Shown: piece by piece, positions 35,662-44,240 of the stretch | Layout of the letters: each line of letters begins with the position of its first letter | How positions within the stretch are numbered: the first letter of the stretch is position 1 | Source: Methanomicrobia archaeon | GTDB taxonomy: Archaea; Halobacteriota; Bog-38; Methanoflorentales; Methanoflorentaceae | Reading direction: 5' to 3' | NCBI GenBank assembly: GCA_015660915.1 | Contig: JACTTZ010000001.1 | Span: forward strand, 100,865 to 164,864 | DNA: 64,000 nt | Made by a program: the position numbers and the translations under genes | Notes under the pieces: generated by a model | Seen by the model: only the letters and a program-made list of their open reading frames with translations | Databases searched by the model: none | What the model was told of the DNA's origin: nothing

Positions 35662-36357
35662 CTACTGCGCGTGCTCGTAAGCGTCGGTTATTGTCTGACC
35701 CGTCACGAATGCGAGTCCACTTCTTTTTGCGTAGCTCATCGCATCTTGTTTCGTAAGAGCTTTGCCTGCTCGTGCGTCGAGCATTTCACACATAGCCATT
35801 GCCGGGATGATCCCTGCCATCTCAGCTAAGGCTATCGAAAGCTCTGTTTGTCCTTTTCGTTCTGAAATCAGCCCTTGTGCTGCTCGAAGCAATGGAACGT
35901 GGCCTGGCGAGCGAAAAGCAGCGCCGAAGTCAAATGGATGGTGAAGTGTCGCATTTTCTACAGCTATACCAAGCTGAGTAATCGTCAGCGCACGATCTAT
36001 GTCAGTTATTCCGGTCCCGACGCTTCTGTGATTCACGGCGATCGAAAAGGAGGATCGAGTGTCATAATTAAGATCGCCGGGCTTCTCGCAGACAGAATCG
36101 AGCTTTAATCCGCGCCCATTAGAACTTACGAATTTTAAGATGTCTGCCATAAACGGCAGACATAGTATTTCCGCAGCTTCTGGAGAAATGGCGACGCAGA
36201 TGAGGCCTCCAGCTTCGATGCGCATTCTCGCCACCTGCGTAGGCGTCGTTGAGATGGCCGGAACCACCATGTCCGTTTCACCCTCTCTGTCTTCCGAATC
36301 GTAAATGAGTACCATTTCTCCTTTCTTTACTGCTCTTATTGCCTCTGTTACGGTCAT
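35662..36357 (-). CDS. ribB: 3,4-dihydroxy-2-butanone 4-phosphate synthase
   Basis: Makes the four-carbon riboflavin precursor from ribulose 5-phosphate. The 231 aa protein has DSEDREGETDMVVPA near residue 20 (metal-binding Glu), AGGLICVAIS, FSIAVNHRSVGTGITD and HVPLLRAAQG with the catalytic His. No GTP cyclohydrolase II domain is attached. It overlaps ribK by 4 bp (ATGA) and lies second in that operon. Confidence 0.96.
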   Translation of the reverse strand: MTVTEAIRAVKKGEMVLIYDSEDREGETDMVVPAISTTPTQVARMRIEAGGLICVAISPEAAEILCLPFMADILKFVSSNGRGLKLDSVCEKPGDLNYDTRSSFSIAVNHRSVGTGITDIDRALTITQLGIAVENATLHHPFDFGAAFRSPGHVPLLRAAQGLISERKGQTELSIALAEMAGIIPAMAMCEMLDARAGKALTKQDAMSYAKRSGLAFVTGQTITDAYEHAQ

Positions 36358-36998
36358 AACACCACTACCTTAACAAAATCGCCATTATCAACGTTGAGAG
36401 TCTTCTTGATTGAAACTGGAGCAACAGTCTCGATCACATCGTTGTGATAGTGCGAGCGGTCGGGGACGATTACTGCGCCGTCAATCCCCCCAATCGAAGC
36501 CACATAGCACTTTATGCCGCCATAAGTGCGGTTGCTAGTCTTGAAACTTGAGATATAGATGGGTGCTAGGTTGTCTAGTCTCACTCGCGCTGCGACGCTC
36601 TCATCATCTAGCTTGACATTTAACGTGCCGGGGTATGGGTTGAATCCTAGCCGCTCTTCAAACTGTTTTGTGTAGCCGCGAATAGAGAGATAATACCTAC
36701 CCTCTCCTAACCCTGATTCAATGATTCCGTTCAATTCGATCGCAGGTTTCGACTCAAAAATGGATTTATAGGCTAGATATTGTTCTTTTAGTGTGTTGGA
36801 TCCCTTCTCGGTAATGATGATAGCTTGAGACCTACCTGAGAGCATTCGAGCAATCAGGCCTCCATCTTCGAGTTCTTTGAGTCGTCGCGACGCAGTCATT
36901 GGACTCGTCCGGAGTCTTTTAGCAAATTCGACCGCTGACATTTGAATTGGCTGCTGCGCCGCGTTAATAAGAGCGAGCTCAAGAAGCGGATCTTTCAT
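36354..36998 (-). CDS. ribK: CTP-dependent riboflavin kinase with N-terminal HTH (RbkR-type)
   Basis: Archaeal kinase that phosphorylates riboflavin to FMN using CTP. Residues 1-80 form a winged helix (SAVEFAKRLRTSPMTASRRL is the recognition part), and residues 85-214 the kinase, with GLGEGRYYLS, LGFNPYPGTLNVKL and NGDFVKVVVL. Proteins with this HTH-kinase architecture act as riboflavin-gene repressors (RbkR) in several archaea. It heads the ribK-ribB unit; an inverted repeat is centred on its predicted transcription start, consistent with self-regulation. Confidence 0.93.
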   Translation of the reverse strand: MKDPLLELALINAAQQPIQMSAVEFAKRLRTSPMTASRRLKELEDGGLIARMLSGRSQAIIITEKGSNTLKEQYLAYKSIFESKPAIELNGIIESGLGEGRYYLSIRGYTKQFEERLGFNPYPGTLNVKLDDESVAARVRLDNLAPIYISSFKTSNRTYGGIKCYVASIGGIDGAVIVPDRSHYHNDVIETVAPVSIKKTLNVDNGDFVKVVVL

Positions 36999-37300
36999 GG
37001 AATCTCAATCACCAGTATTGATATACCTATCACTATTGAGTTGATGTTATAAGAAGCTATTTATGTCACATTCTCGAAGCGCAAACGCTAATCTAGGTTT
37101 TTATGGCGCATCGTCACTTTTTTTGGGCTAAAACGCTTAAGAAGCTATCAGTGCCTATGAGCCGAAAAAAACAGACTGGCTGACTCGCAGTCGAGTTGAA
37201 CAGGAGCTGCGAAATGCGTGAGTTTTACTCGGTTCGAGCTGCTTATCGCACTATATGGGATCTAGAGCTAGAGGAATGAAAAGGATTGAAGCCTGTCAAC
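36999..37300. other. Intergenic region between ribK and sepS
   Basis: 302 bp. It holds the ribK promoter (minus-strand ttataa at 37047-37052), the inverted repeat at 37004-37040, and two copies of an 11 bp direct repeat taagaagctat at 37050-37060 and 37138-37148. Two tiny plus-strand open frames (21 and 17 codons, from 37214) were judged doubtful. No structured RNA was recognised. Confidence 0.5.
37004..37040. promoter_or_regulatory. Possible operator at the ribK promoter
   Basis: ctcaat (37004-37009) and attgag (37035-37040) are inverted copies 25 bp apart. Their midpoint, 37022, coincides with the transcription start predicted from the ttataa box at 37047-37052 (about 37024). A repressor bound here would block initiation. 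RibK's own HTH domain is the natural candidate. The arms are short, so chance is possible. Confidence 0.35.
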
Positions 37301-38893
37301 TTAAGCAGCGTGCATTCGGATTGTTGTGAAAACGGGGCCACGCAGGTCGATTTTTTTGTTTCGGCTTGTAATATATCTCGTCGCTACTGGATCTATCTTA
37401 AGGTTAATGTCATTTGGCGACCGAGCTATTCGTACTCGCACTTCAAGTTTGTTTTTCCCCTCTTTCAAGGCCTGCTCGATCGCATAAGCCGCTTCAGCTG
37501 CGAAAGCCCCGATGTACGTAATCCCTGTCGAAACGCCTTCGGGCTTTGCGGCTCCTATTACGTTTCCATCTTTGACGAATATCTCGTTGAGGAAAGCCGG
37601 TCCGCAAAGTTTCGTATCTTCTTCAGGCTCTACCACAGTGATTCGTACGAACGTGTCGAGTAGCTCCCCCTCCCAAGCCACAAATTCAACCGGGCTCGTA
37701 TCGGCGCCATGAGTTTTGCAGATCTCGACGATAGAGCGTTGAATCTCTTGTCCTTGGGGCGTTGCTGGTGTGTTTTTAAGCCTGATGAGGCTGACTAGCT
37801 CATCGTCAGTCAAAACGAATTCTCCGTAAAACTGAGGGTATACGAGAGTTCTAATGTCTTTGTATCCGTGTACGAGCATCGCGATCCTCTCGACTCCAAT
37901 GCCGCAGTTGACTACAGGGCATTCGATACCGTAGTTGGCTAGTGTGAGGGGGCTGTACAATCCAAAATCAGCTACTTCGAGCCATCCGGCATCCTCGCTT
38001 GCGACTTCTTCAAAATCGGGATGATAGGCGAAGGCCTCAAAGTGCTTTCCAGGAGCGTAGTAAGTGTCCGTGCCGCTGGAAACGTGTCTGAATTGAAAAT
38101 CCTCAAATCCGAAAGGCCGTAAGAATTCCTTCACTATCCATCTCCCGAGGTCAATCGATACATCCTCATCCATCACGACGCATGAAGCGGAATCGTGCAC
38201 TCGAAGGTGCGTTGCGTCTTCGCGTTGCTCTCTTCTATAACGAGGGCCAATTGAGAACAGCTTAACGGGGACGGGGGCGTATTTTTGGATGGTGGCGAGC
38301 GTATCGAACCAAGCAGCAGTCATGTGCGATCGCAGCGTAAGATTAGAAGGGAGTGGTTTCAAGTCTTTGAACTCGAAAAACACCTTTTCGAAGACTTCTA
38401 TTGCGCGGTCATCGGCGATATCTAACTCTTTTCCGATCTCCCTGATCAACTCATCGCCCTCGAGCTCACCCGTTTTGAGCTTATGGAGTGCAAGCTGGAG
38501 CGCGGCCACTTTTTCAGGAGGCAGGTCTATACCGAAGCTTTTAATGGCTGCTTGTTTCTGCGAACTCAACCCGACGTCAGGCCTTGGTAGGGCTGCCAGA
38601 TAGTAGCAGCGATCGAGTATGGCATAACCGGTCGGCCCCCACTGTTTCATTATATCTTCGTGCGGGAAGATGGTCTCGTTAATAATCTCGTCGAAGCCAA
38701 GTTGCAGGAGTCGTTGTCGCATTCTCTCAAGGAGGTCGTTGAGTGGATGCGGCTTTCCTAGCGAGGCTGCTTGTGTAACGCGGCTCAGGTCGTAGGCGCT
38801 TCTGTCATTGAGCAATTCGCCTCCGTATTTCCACGCCTCTTCAAAGCTTTTTTCTTTGATTCGTAATAGTTTGTTTACTGGAACCTTTTTCAA
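37301..38893 (-). CDS. sepS: O-phosphoserine-tRNA(Cys) ligase (SepRS)
   Basis: Class II synthetase that charges tRNA-Cys with phosphoserine, which SepCysS then converts to Cys-tRNA; found in methanogens and a few relatives. The 530 aa protein shows the class II motif 2 region FSIGPRYRREQREDATHLRVH, broken here for length by the central Arg pair, then SSGTDTYYAPGKHFE and motif 3 NCGIGVERIAMLVHG. The C-terminal anticodon-binding part ends after VRIARSPNDINLKIDP. PheRS alpha is the nearest homologue but is shorter. No SepCysS is in the window. It runs opposite to the following gene set. Confidence 0.94.
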   Translation of the reverse strand: MKKVPVNKLLRIKEKSFEEAWKYGGELLNDRSAYDLSRVTQAASLGKPHPLNDLLERMRQRLLQLGFDEIINETIFPHEDIMKQWGPTGYAILDRCYYLAALPRPDVGLSSQKQAAIKSFGIDLPPEKVAALQLALHKLKTGELEGDELIREIGKELDIADDRAIEVFEKVFFEFKDLKPLPSNLTLRSHMTAAWFDTLATIQKYAPVPVKLFSIGPRYRREQREDATHLRVHDSASCVVMDEDVSIDLGRWIVKEFLRPFGFEDFQFRHVSSGTDTYYAPGKHFEAFAYHPDFEEVASEDAGWLEVADFGLYSPLTLANYGIECPVVNCGIGVERIAMLVHGYKDIRTLVYPQFYGEFVLTDDELVSLIRLKNTPATPQGQEIQRSIVEICKTHGADTSPVEFVAWEGELLDTFVRITVVEPEEDTKLCGPAFLNEIFVKDGNVIGAAKPEGVSTGITYIGAFAAEAAYAIEQALKEGKNKLEVRVRIARSPNDINLKIDPVATRYITSRNKKIDLRGPVFTTIRMHAA

Positions 38894-39097
38894 ATGGCAG
38901 CACCCAACCTTGCCACGCAGCTGGCTCTTTTCAGGTCTAGCCTACGCAACGGAGTTACAAACCCCTCAACACGATCATACTTAAGTTTTTACGTGATAAA
39001 AGGGCACATATCGCATAAAGAGAGTTGCTTTCGCGTTAAATAGCAAATAATAGACGAACGAAGTAGAAGCTTAAATCGTCGAGAGAGTTTGAGCGCC

Positions 39098-40114
39098 ATG
39101 GGAACCGTGCATAGTAAAGGATGCGAGTTATGTCAGCTTGGCGCGAAGATGGTACTTTTTGTCACAGGTTTATGCCAAAGGAGCTGTTTCTATTGTCCTT
39201 TGTCTGAAGAGAGGAAGGGAAAAGACGCCGTATATGCGAACGAGCGACTCGTGCGATGCGATGCCGATGTTTTAGAAGAAGCGCGGTCCATGGACGCGCT
39301 TGGCACGGGCATCACTGGGGGCGAACCTTTGTTGAAACTCGAGCGAGTCCAAAACTATATCGAGCTCTTAAAAAGTGAGTTTGGATCGGCACATCACGTC
39401 CATCTTTATAGTTCTCTTGCCCCTTCTAAGCACGTTCTCGACGCGTTATCTGGCACCGGGTTGGATGAAATACGTCTTCACCCGCCGATAGAGGAGTGGG
39501 ATAACTTCTCTACGTCTCGTTACCGCGAAGCGCTCGAATATGCTCGCGTACTTGGCCTGCAGGTCGGTGTTGAGATTCCAGCAATTAAACCTGTCCCTGC
39601 GATTGTAGAAGCTCTAAAAGAGCTTGGCGGATTCCTCAACCTTAACGAACTTGAGTTTTCAGAGACGAACTATGAAGCGATGATCGCAAGAGGGTTTGTC
39701 CAGCTCAAATCGGGGTACGCTGCTTTCGGCAGCCGAGAAATTGCCTTAGAGACTGCTCGTGATACACTATTGGCGTATTTTTGTCCCTCAGCGTCAAAAG
39801 ACAGTGTCCAGCTTAGAGAACGACTGAAGCGCAAAGCGCTGCATTTAGCTCGGCCATTCGAAGAAGTTACCGAAGACGGGACGCTTGTGTTCGGCGTTTT
39901 GGAATCTGTGCCGAGTCTTGATAGCCTCACAGGCGTTTCGAGCGAGGAGTATACGATTGTCAACGGCGAATTTCTGACGTCGTGGCAATTAGCGCTCCAG
40001 CTAGTGAAAGATCAGCCAGAGTTAACCAAGAAAGCACGCATCGTTGAGACTTATCCAGACGGCATGGTGGTAGAATCTACCCCATTGCGCGATTGCTTAA
40101 AACCGAAAACGTAA
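39098..40114 (+). CDS. Radical SAM protein (COG2108, pyruvate-formate-lyase-activase-like)
   Basis: A 338 aa archaeal radical SAM protein of unknown target. The cluster motif CQRSCFYC near residue 29 is CxxxCxxC, and GTGITGGEPLL near 72 is the SAM-binding GGE. An extra pair CELC lies before the motif (residues 10-13). The C-terminal domain, residues 270-338, is unlike the activases. It is followed by DUF2551, cis-prenyltransferase and mobA genes on the same strand. The ATG at 39098 is preferred to the TTG at 39089. Confidence 0.82.
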   Translation: MGTVHSKGCELCQLGAKMVLFVTGLCQRSCFYCPLSEERKGKDAVYANERLVRCDADVLEEARSMDALGTGITGGEPLLKLERVQNYIELLKSEFGSAHHVHLYSSLAPSKHVLDALSGTGLDEIRLHPPIEEWDNFSTSRYREALEYARVLGLQVGVEIPAIKPVPAIVEALKELGGFLNLNELEFSETNYEAMIARGFVQLKSGYAAFGSREIALETARDTLLAYFCPSASKDSVQLRERLKRKALHLARPFEEVTEDGTLVFGVLESVPSLDSLTGVSSEEYTIVNGEFLTSWQLALQLVKDQPELTKKARIVETYPDGMVVESTPLRDCLKPKT

Positions 40115-40147
40115 ATACTTCGCTGGTGATTTACTATCGCCTCGGAT

Positions 40148-40489
40148 GTGATCGAGCTGAATGGTAGAAATGTTGAGAATCGATTAAAGAACTATCTCGA
40201 ACGAGACGGGCTAGGAGTGCGAAGGGCCGTGCTCGAATTGTTTCTGCAAAAGCATATCTTTACCACTGAAGAGGTCTACCAACATCTGAAAGATTGCGGA
40301 TATGACGTGAGTTATCGTGGAGTCTCCGCAATGGTAGGGCTTATGAATACTAGGTTGGGCATCTTTAGAATAGACGTTACCAAGAATCACAACGTCTATT
40401 CTTTGAAAGACTCATACAAAGACGTCGTTCGGTCGCTTCTAAGCGAAGACGGGGGGCTTGCCCCTCTAACCGAGGACATCGTGTTTTAG
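40148..40489 (+). CDS. DUF2551 archaeal winged-helix protein
   Basis: A 113 aa protein with a predicted winged-helix fold: VRRAVLELFLQKHIFTTEEV then LKDCGYDVSYRGVSAMVGLM (recognition helix) and IDVTKNHNVYSLK. These are the DUF2551 hallmarks in methanogen-related archaea, resembling Fur-like or ribosomal winged helices in shape. Probable transcription regulator; targets unknown. It begins at GTG 40148 and ends 7 bp before the cis-prenyltransferase gene, so co-expression is likely. Confidence 0.8.
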   Translation: MIELNGRNVENRLKNYLERDGLGVRRAVLELFLQKHIFTTEEVYQHLKDCGYDVSYRGVSAMVGLMNTRLGIFRIDVTKNHNVYSLKDSYKDVVRSLLSEDGGLAPLTEDIVF

Positions 40490-40496
40490 GGGCTCC

Positions 40497-41441
40497 ATGT
40501 CGTGGATAAGACAAAACGCTCATAATTCACTGTATAAGGCGTACGAGCGGCTTTTGGTTAGAGAAGTTAAGGCTGCTCCCATGCCGCAACACGTCGCCAT
40601 AATACAAGACGGTAACCGACGATATGCTGACAAGATTGGTGAACCACGCGCTCATGGCCACGCTTACGGCGCGTTGACGACGGAGCGGGTTTTATGGTGG
40701 TGTCTCGATCTCGGAATTAAACAACTCACGCTCTACTCCTTTTCGACTGAAAACTACGGGCGGCCCGAGGAAGAGCTCGCGTCTCTGTTCTCACTCTTCG
40801 AACAAAGGTTTGTGGACCTCTTCAATGAAGAACAAATCTACGAAAAGGAGGTTCGCGTCCGAATGATCGGAGAACGTGACTTGTTGCCCGATAGCGTCCT
40901 CCGGTCCGTGGAGCACGTTGAGGAAGCCACTCGTCACTTCGAGAGACACTCCTTAAACTTCGCCTTAGCCTACGGAGGAAGAAAGGAGATTGTGGATGTC
41001 GTTCGTTCCATCGCTAAGTTGGTGGAAAACAACACTTTAGCCGTTCACGAAATCGATGAACACGTGCTTGCGGAGCTTTTTTACAGCAATAATGCACTCG
41101 CCGACGTTGATCTTATAATTCGGTCCGGTGGTGAAGAACGAACGTCGAATTTTCTGCCGTGGCAAGCGAGTGGCAACGAGTGTTGTTCCTATTTTTGTGC
41201 CCCTTATTGGCCAGAGTTTAGAAGAATTGACCTTCTCAGAGCGGTGCGTACTTTTCAAGAGCGAGAGCAGGAACGAAGGATCAGTATCGTTCAACGTGCC
41301 TTTTTGTTTCTCAACGAGATAGGCAAAGTCGAAGTCGAAGAGGTCTTCAATCTGTCAAGAAGAGCTTGCGTTATCACACGCGAAGAGGTAAAAGACATTC
41401 TCCGAGATTTTGTCCCCGGAATTACAGCTCAAAACGATTGA
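40497..41441 (+). CDS. uppS: cis-Prenyltransferase, catalytic (DHDDS/UppS-like) subunit
   Basis: Adds isopentenyl diphosphate units in Z configuration to make the polyprenyl carrier lipid. The catalytic Asp is in VAIIQDGNRRYADK near residue 38; SFSTENYGRPEEE, FALAYGGRKEIVD and LIIRSGGEERTSNFLPWQ follow. At the conserved end, where single-subunit enzymes have RRFG (the RxG motif), this has EQERRIS with no Gly, and an unusual 45-residue tail follows. A second, complementary homologue lies at 44241-44879. Its stop overlaps mobA by one base. Confidence 0.9.
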   Translation: MSWIRQNAHNSLYKAYERLLVREVKAAPMPQHVAIIQDGNRRYADKIGEPRAHGHAYGALTTERVLWWCLDLGIKQLTLYSFSTENYGRPEEELASLFSLFEQRFVDLFNEEQIYEKEVRVRMIGERDLLPDSVLRSVEHVEEATRHFERHSLNFALAYGGRKEIVDVVRSIAKLVENNTLAVHEIDEHVLAELFYSNNALADVDLIIRSGGEERTSNFLPWQASGNECCSYFCAPYWPEFRRIDLLRAVRTFQEREQERRISIVQRAFLFLNEIGKVEVEEVFNLSRRACVITREEVKDILRDFVPGITAQND

Positions 41442-42034
41442 TGAGAACTGCGGTAGTCTTGGCGGGAGGCAAAGGGTCCAGACTGAATTATGTAGAGAAG
41501 GCGCTGCTCGAACTGCACGGGGAACCGATACTTAACCACATTATCGAAACACTTTCGGGCTGTGTTGACGAGATCGTTGTTGTTGCTCGAGATGAGGAGC
41601 AGCAAAGGACGTTGCACCTCGCCGGAGTCAGGATTGTTCGAGACGAGGTTCGAGGCTTTGGTCCTGTGGCGGGTATTTACAGTGGACTCAATGCGTCCAG
41701 TTTTGAATATGCGTTCGTTGCTGCGTGCGATATGCCTTTTATAAGAGCAGACGTCGTCGACTTGCTGTTTCGTAGGGCCGTAGGATACGACGTGGCCATT
41801 CCTTATCCGTTGGAACCGTTGCACGCGGTGTACAGGCGTGAAACGACGATTCGCGCTGCAAAAGCGGCGATTGAAAGGCGCGAGGGGGCGATTATGTACA
41901 TTGTTGATAAGCTGCAAGCCAACTACGTGCCAAAAGACGAGATTCGTGCCATCGACCCTAATTTGTGCACTTTTGTTAACATTAACAACTTGGAAGACGT
42001 CGAAATATTGAACAAAAAGACGCTGTGCGACTAA
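41441..42034 (+). CDS. mobA: Molybdenum cofactor guanylyltransferase-like nucleotidyltransferase
   Basis: A 197 aa nucleotidyltransferase of the MobA family, which attaches GMP to molybdopterin (or, in relatives, activates other phosphates). VVLAGGKGSRLNYVEKALLEL at the start is the GTP-binding loop with its lysine; FVAACDMPFI carries the metal Asp, and FVNINNLEDVE is the characteristic end. It overlaps the cis-prenyltransferase stop by one base (TGATG). Formate dehydrogenase or formylmethanofuran dehydrogenase would use such a cofactor. Other NTP-transferases remain possible. Confidence 0.8.
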   Translation: MRTAVVLAGGKGSRLNYVEKALLELHGEPILNHIIETLSGCVDEIVVVARDEEQQRTLHLAGVRIVRDEVRGFGPVAGIYSGLNASSFEYAFVAACDMPFIRADVVDLLFRRAVGYDVAIPYPLEPLHAVYRRETTIRAAKAAIERREGAIMYIVDKLQANYVPKDEIRAIDPNLCTFVNINNLEDVEILNKKTLCD

Positions 42035-43095
42035 CGCACGGGCGCAGCTTCGGTGCTAGCTGTAGCTGGCGGCGCATCGCTTGGTCTTGGTGGCTTTTTG
42101 CGCGTCGCTAAAAGCAGCAGGATCATGAAGCCTAAGATTCCAAAAAAAAACACTGTGCCCGCGACGACACCACCTCCGACGTACTCGTGTAATCCAGTGC
42201 TTATGCTGACATAGGTTTCGAGAAATGGAAGGACGTACCCCACGCCGAGGAACGTGCAAATAACCGACATGAATCCAAACGTAGCGATGTATGCGGCAAG
42301 CGACGAGCTCCAATTTTGTGTTTTCGCGTGCAAGTAGATCAGAAAGACAAGCCAAGTGATTAGCGACCACGTCTCTTTTGGATCCCAGCTCCAGTAACTT
42401 CCCCAGGCGGTCTCTGCCCATATCGCTCCGGTTATAATTCCGATCGTGAGGAGGGGGAATCCAACTGCAACGCTTTTATATGCTAGGTCATCCAGTTGAT
42501 CTAAACTAAACTTGTCTAGGACGCCTATCGATTCACTCGAAACTGCACGCGCGGCGTTAGCGGCGCTATCTCTCGGCTGGAGGGCCTCTTGCACAGGACG
42601 CCTCTCGCTCAGCTTCTTATCTTTGAATAGATAGAGAACACTCGCGATAAACGCGACGAAGAAGGCGCAGTAAGATAGAATAACAATGGGAACGTGTATC
42701 AGCAGCCAGACACTCTGCAGCGCGGGGACAAGCGGTGATGGGTTTGCAGGTTGCAAAGAGGCGAATCCAAGCATGGCGAATGCGATCGGCGCGACAAGCG
42801 TTCCAACACTCCTATAGTCAGATCGCACGTTTAGTATCAGATAAGCACCCACAATGGTCCACGCAAAAAACGACATGACTTCGTAGGTATTCACCCACGG
42901 AGGGTAGCCCGCGTAAAACCATCGCGCTGCAAGTGCAAGGGTTTGAAACGCGAATCCAAAACCTACGAGAGTAAATCCCATCTCTGCGAGGCGTCGTTTT
43001 TTTGTTGAGAAGTAGAGGATAAAAAGGATCGACGATATAAGGTAAGCTCCAAGTGCAATTTCGAATCCCAAGTGTTCAAGAGCTGCGATGTCCAT
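42031..43095 (-). CDS. ccsA: Cytochrome c assembly protein CcsA (System II, heme-handling)
   Basis: Polytopic membrane protein (354 aa, about eight helices) that brings heme to apocytochrome c. The tryptophan-rich WWD-type motif is clear in WGSYWSWDPKETWSLITW near residue 238, with His residues in flanking helices. A central hydrophilic loop (about residues 155-195) is rich in Arg/Ala. It partners ResB, encoded 51 bp upstream on the same strand. It shows that the organism makes c-type cytochromes. It converges on mobA with a 4 bp overlap. Confidence 0.9.
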   Translation of the reverse strand: MDIAALEHLGFEIALGAYLISSILFILYFSTKKRRLAEMGFTLVGFGFAFQTLALAARWFYAGYPPWVNTYEVMSFFAWTIVGAYLILNVRSDYRSVGTLVAPIAFAMLGFASLQPANPSPLVPALQSVWLLIHVPIVILSYCAFFVAFIASVLYLFKDKKLSERRPVQEALQPRDSAANAARAVSSESIGVLDKFSLDQLDDLAYKSVAVGFPLLTIGIITGAIWAETAWGSYWSWDPKETWSLITWLVFLIYLHAKTQNWSSSLAAYIATFGFMSVICTFLGVGYVLPFLETYVSISTGLHEYVGGGVVAGTVFFFGILGFMILLLLATRKKPPRPSDAPPATASTEAAPVR

Positions 43096-43146
43096 CGGTC
43101 GTTTTACTCACTTCACGCAACGTTATATCTTTTATGATCTGGCCAC

Positions 43147-44115
43147 CTAATCACGTGCCTGAGAGTAATCCTCCAGCTTCGCGCGCATACTATCAATGTC
43201 CCTGAAAAACCGCGCTGAGCTTTTGTTGCTTATCGCTCCGAGCAAAATACGCTCGTTGGACCATTTTACCCAAATCCTCTTATGTGACACGTAGAGGGAT
43301 ATCATTATACCAACTAGCGTCACCACTGCCCCGGCATAAACTAGAGGCACTCCTGCATCGCTCTTGATCTGAAATGCGACCCAGCTTGCTTTTCCAGATT
43401 CCATCACTCCGTTTGAATCATAAGCGTATAGATAGAAAGTCAGCCCTTTATACGTTAAGGGCCCGTTCACGGTGATATCGCGAGTCTGTACCAGATTGCC
43501 ATCGATTAGTGTTATGGTCGCTCTGTAATCCTGCACGGCACCAGTGTTATAATAGCTGACGTTAAAGCCGTTGAGCTGCAGGGCAAAGCCATCAACTTGC
43601 AGCGTACCGCCCTCAGGAATCACTGCAATCTTGTTATTATAAGGGTTAGCATAACCGTAAGCTGCTCCGACAGCGACTCCCAATAAAAGTAGTAGCGCTC
43701 CAAAGTGCGCGATATGCGGTCCGAATCTGCCAATTCTTCCTTTCTGCGCAAACAAGAAGGTGGTATCCGGGCTCTTCGCTTCGTGCCATTTGTACCCTTT
43801 CCAGTGGGCTTTGACTTGTGAGACCGTAACGCCCGAGATACTGGCGTTGTACGGGAGCTTTTGTACAAATTCATCGCTTACCTCTATTGGAGGGTGCATA
43901 ACGCCGCGCCATAAGGGGACAACCCTCGTCAGACTGCAAAGTGCGGTTGACACCGCAAGCAGTCCTATTAAGACAAGGAAAGGCAAGGACCCAAAAACCG
44001 CATCACCACCTGGATAAAAGCTACCTACAGCTGATATGAGGATAATCACGGCCATAGTGGCGACTGCAAATTTAGTAGAAGTAAACAGCTTAATTGCGAA
44101 ATTCATGTGATTCAC
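43147..44115 (-). CDS. resB: ResB/Ccs1-like cytochrome c biogenesis protein
   Basis: Membrane partner of CcsA in System II maturation, 322 aa. It shows the family layout: an N-terminal helix pair (FTSTKFAVATMAVIILISAVG opens it, in two parts), a third helix around residue 130 preceded by RFGPHIAHFGALLL with a conserved His, a long extracytoplasmic domain (residues 155-270), and a final helix. It is shorter than bacterial ResB. It is the first gene of the resB-ccsA pair and lies 125 bp from the cis-prenyltransferase-like gene. Confidence 0.8.
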   Translation of the reverse strand: MNHMNFAIKLFTSTKFAVATMAVIILISAVGSFYPGGDAVFGSLPFLVLIGLLAVSTALCSLTRVVPLWRGVMHPPIEVSDEFVQKLPYNASISGVTVSQVKAHWKGYKWHEAKSPDTTFLFAQKGRIGRFGPHIAHFGALLLLLGVAVGAAYGYANPYNNKIAVIPEGGTLQVDGFALQLNGFNVSYYNTGAVQDYRATITLIDGNLVQTRDITVNGPLTYKGLTFYLYAYDSNGVMESGKASWVAFQIKSDAGVPLVYAGAVVTLVGIMISLYVSHKRIWVKWSNERILLGAISNKSSARFFRDIDSMRAKLEDYSQARD

Positions 44116-44240
44116 TTAGAACTTTGCGCGTTGTGGAGCTAGCACGTTCAATATTCAGCGGGACTGCCGCTCAGGCAGGTTCACCCCGGGCTGAAGCACA
44201 ATCGCAGACACTCTTTACGTTGAAGTACCATCTGGTATGA

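Noticed and set aside
37050-37148. 11 bp direct repeat taagaagctat, two copies
   Set aside because: Only two copies with no symmetry or promoter relation that explains them; mentioned in the intergenic entry only.
37214-37320. Two tiny plus-strand frames (21 and 17 codons) overlapping as ATGA, first preceded by ggag
   Set aside because: No downstream gene on that strand, no recognisable peptide, and the second frame runs into the sepS 3' end; chance is likely.
44164-44178. Hairpin ctgcc-gctca-ggcag upstream of resB, with ACA triplets nearby, as a possible H/ACA RNA
   Set aside because: Only a 5 bp stem, no second stem or pseudouridylation pocket, and no kink-turn motif.
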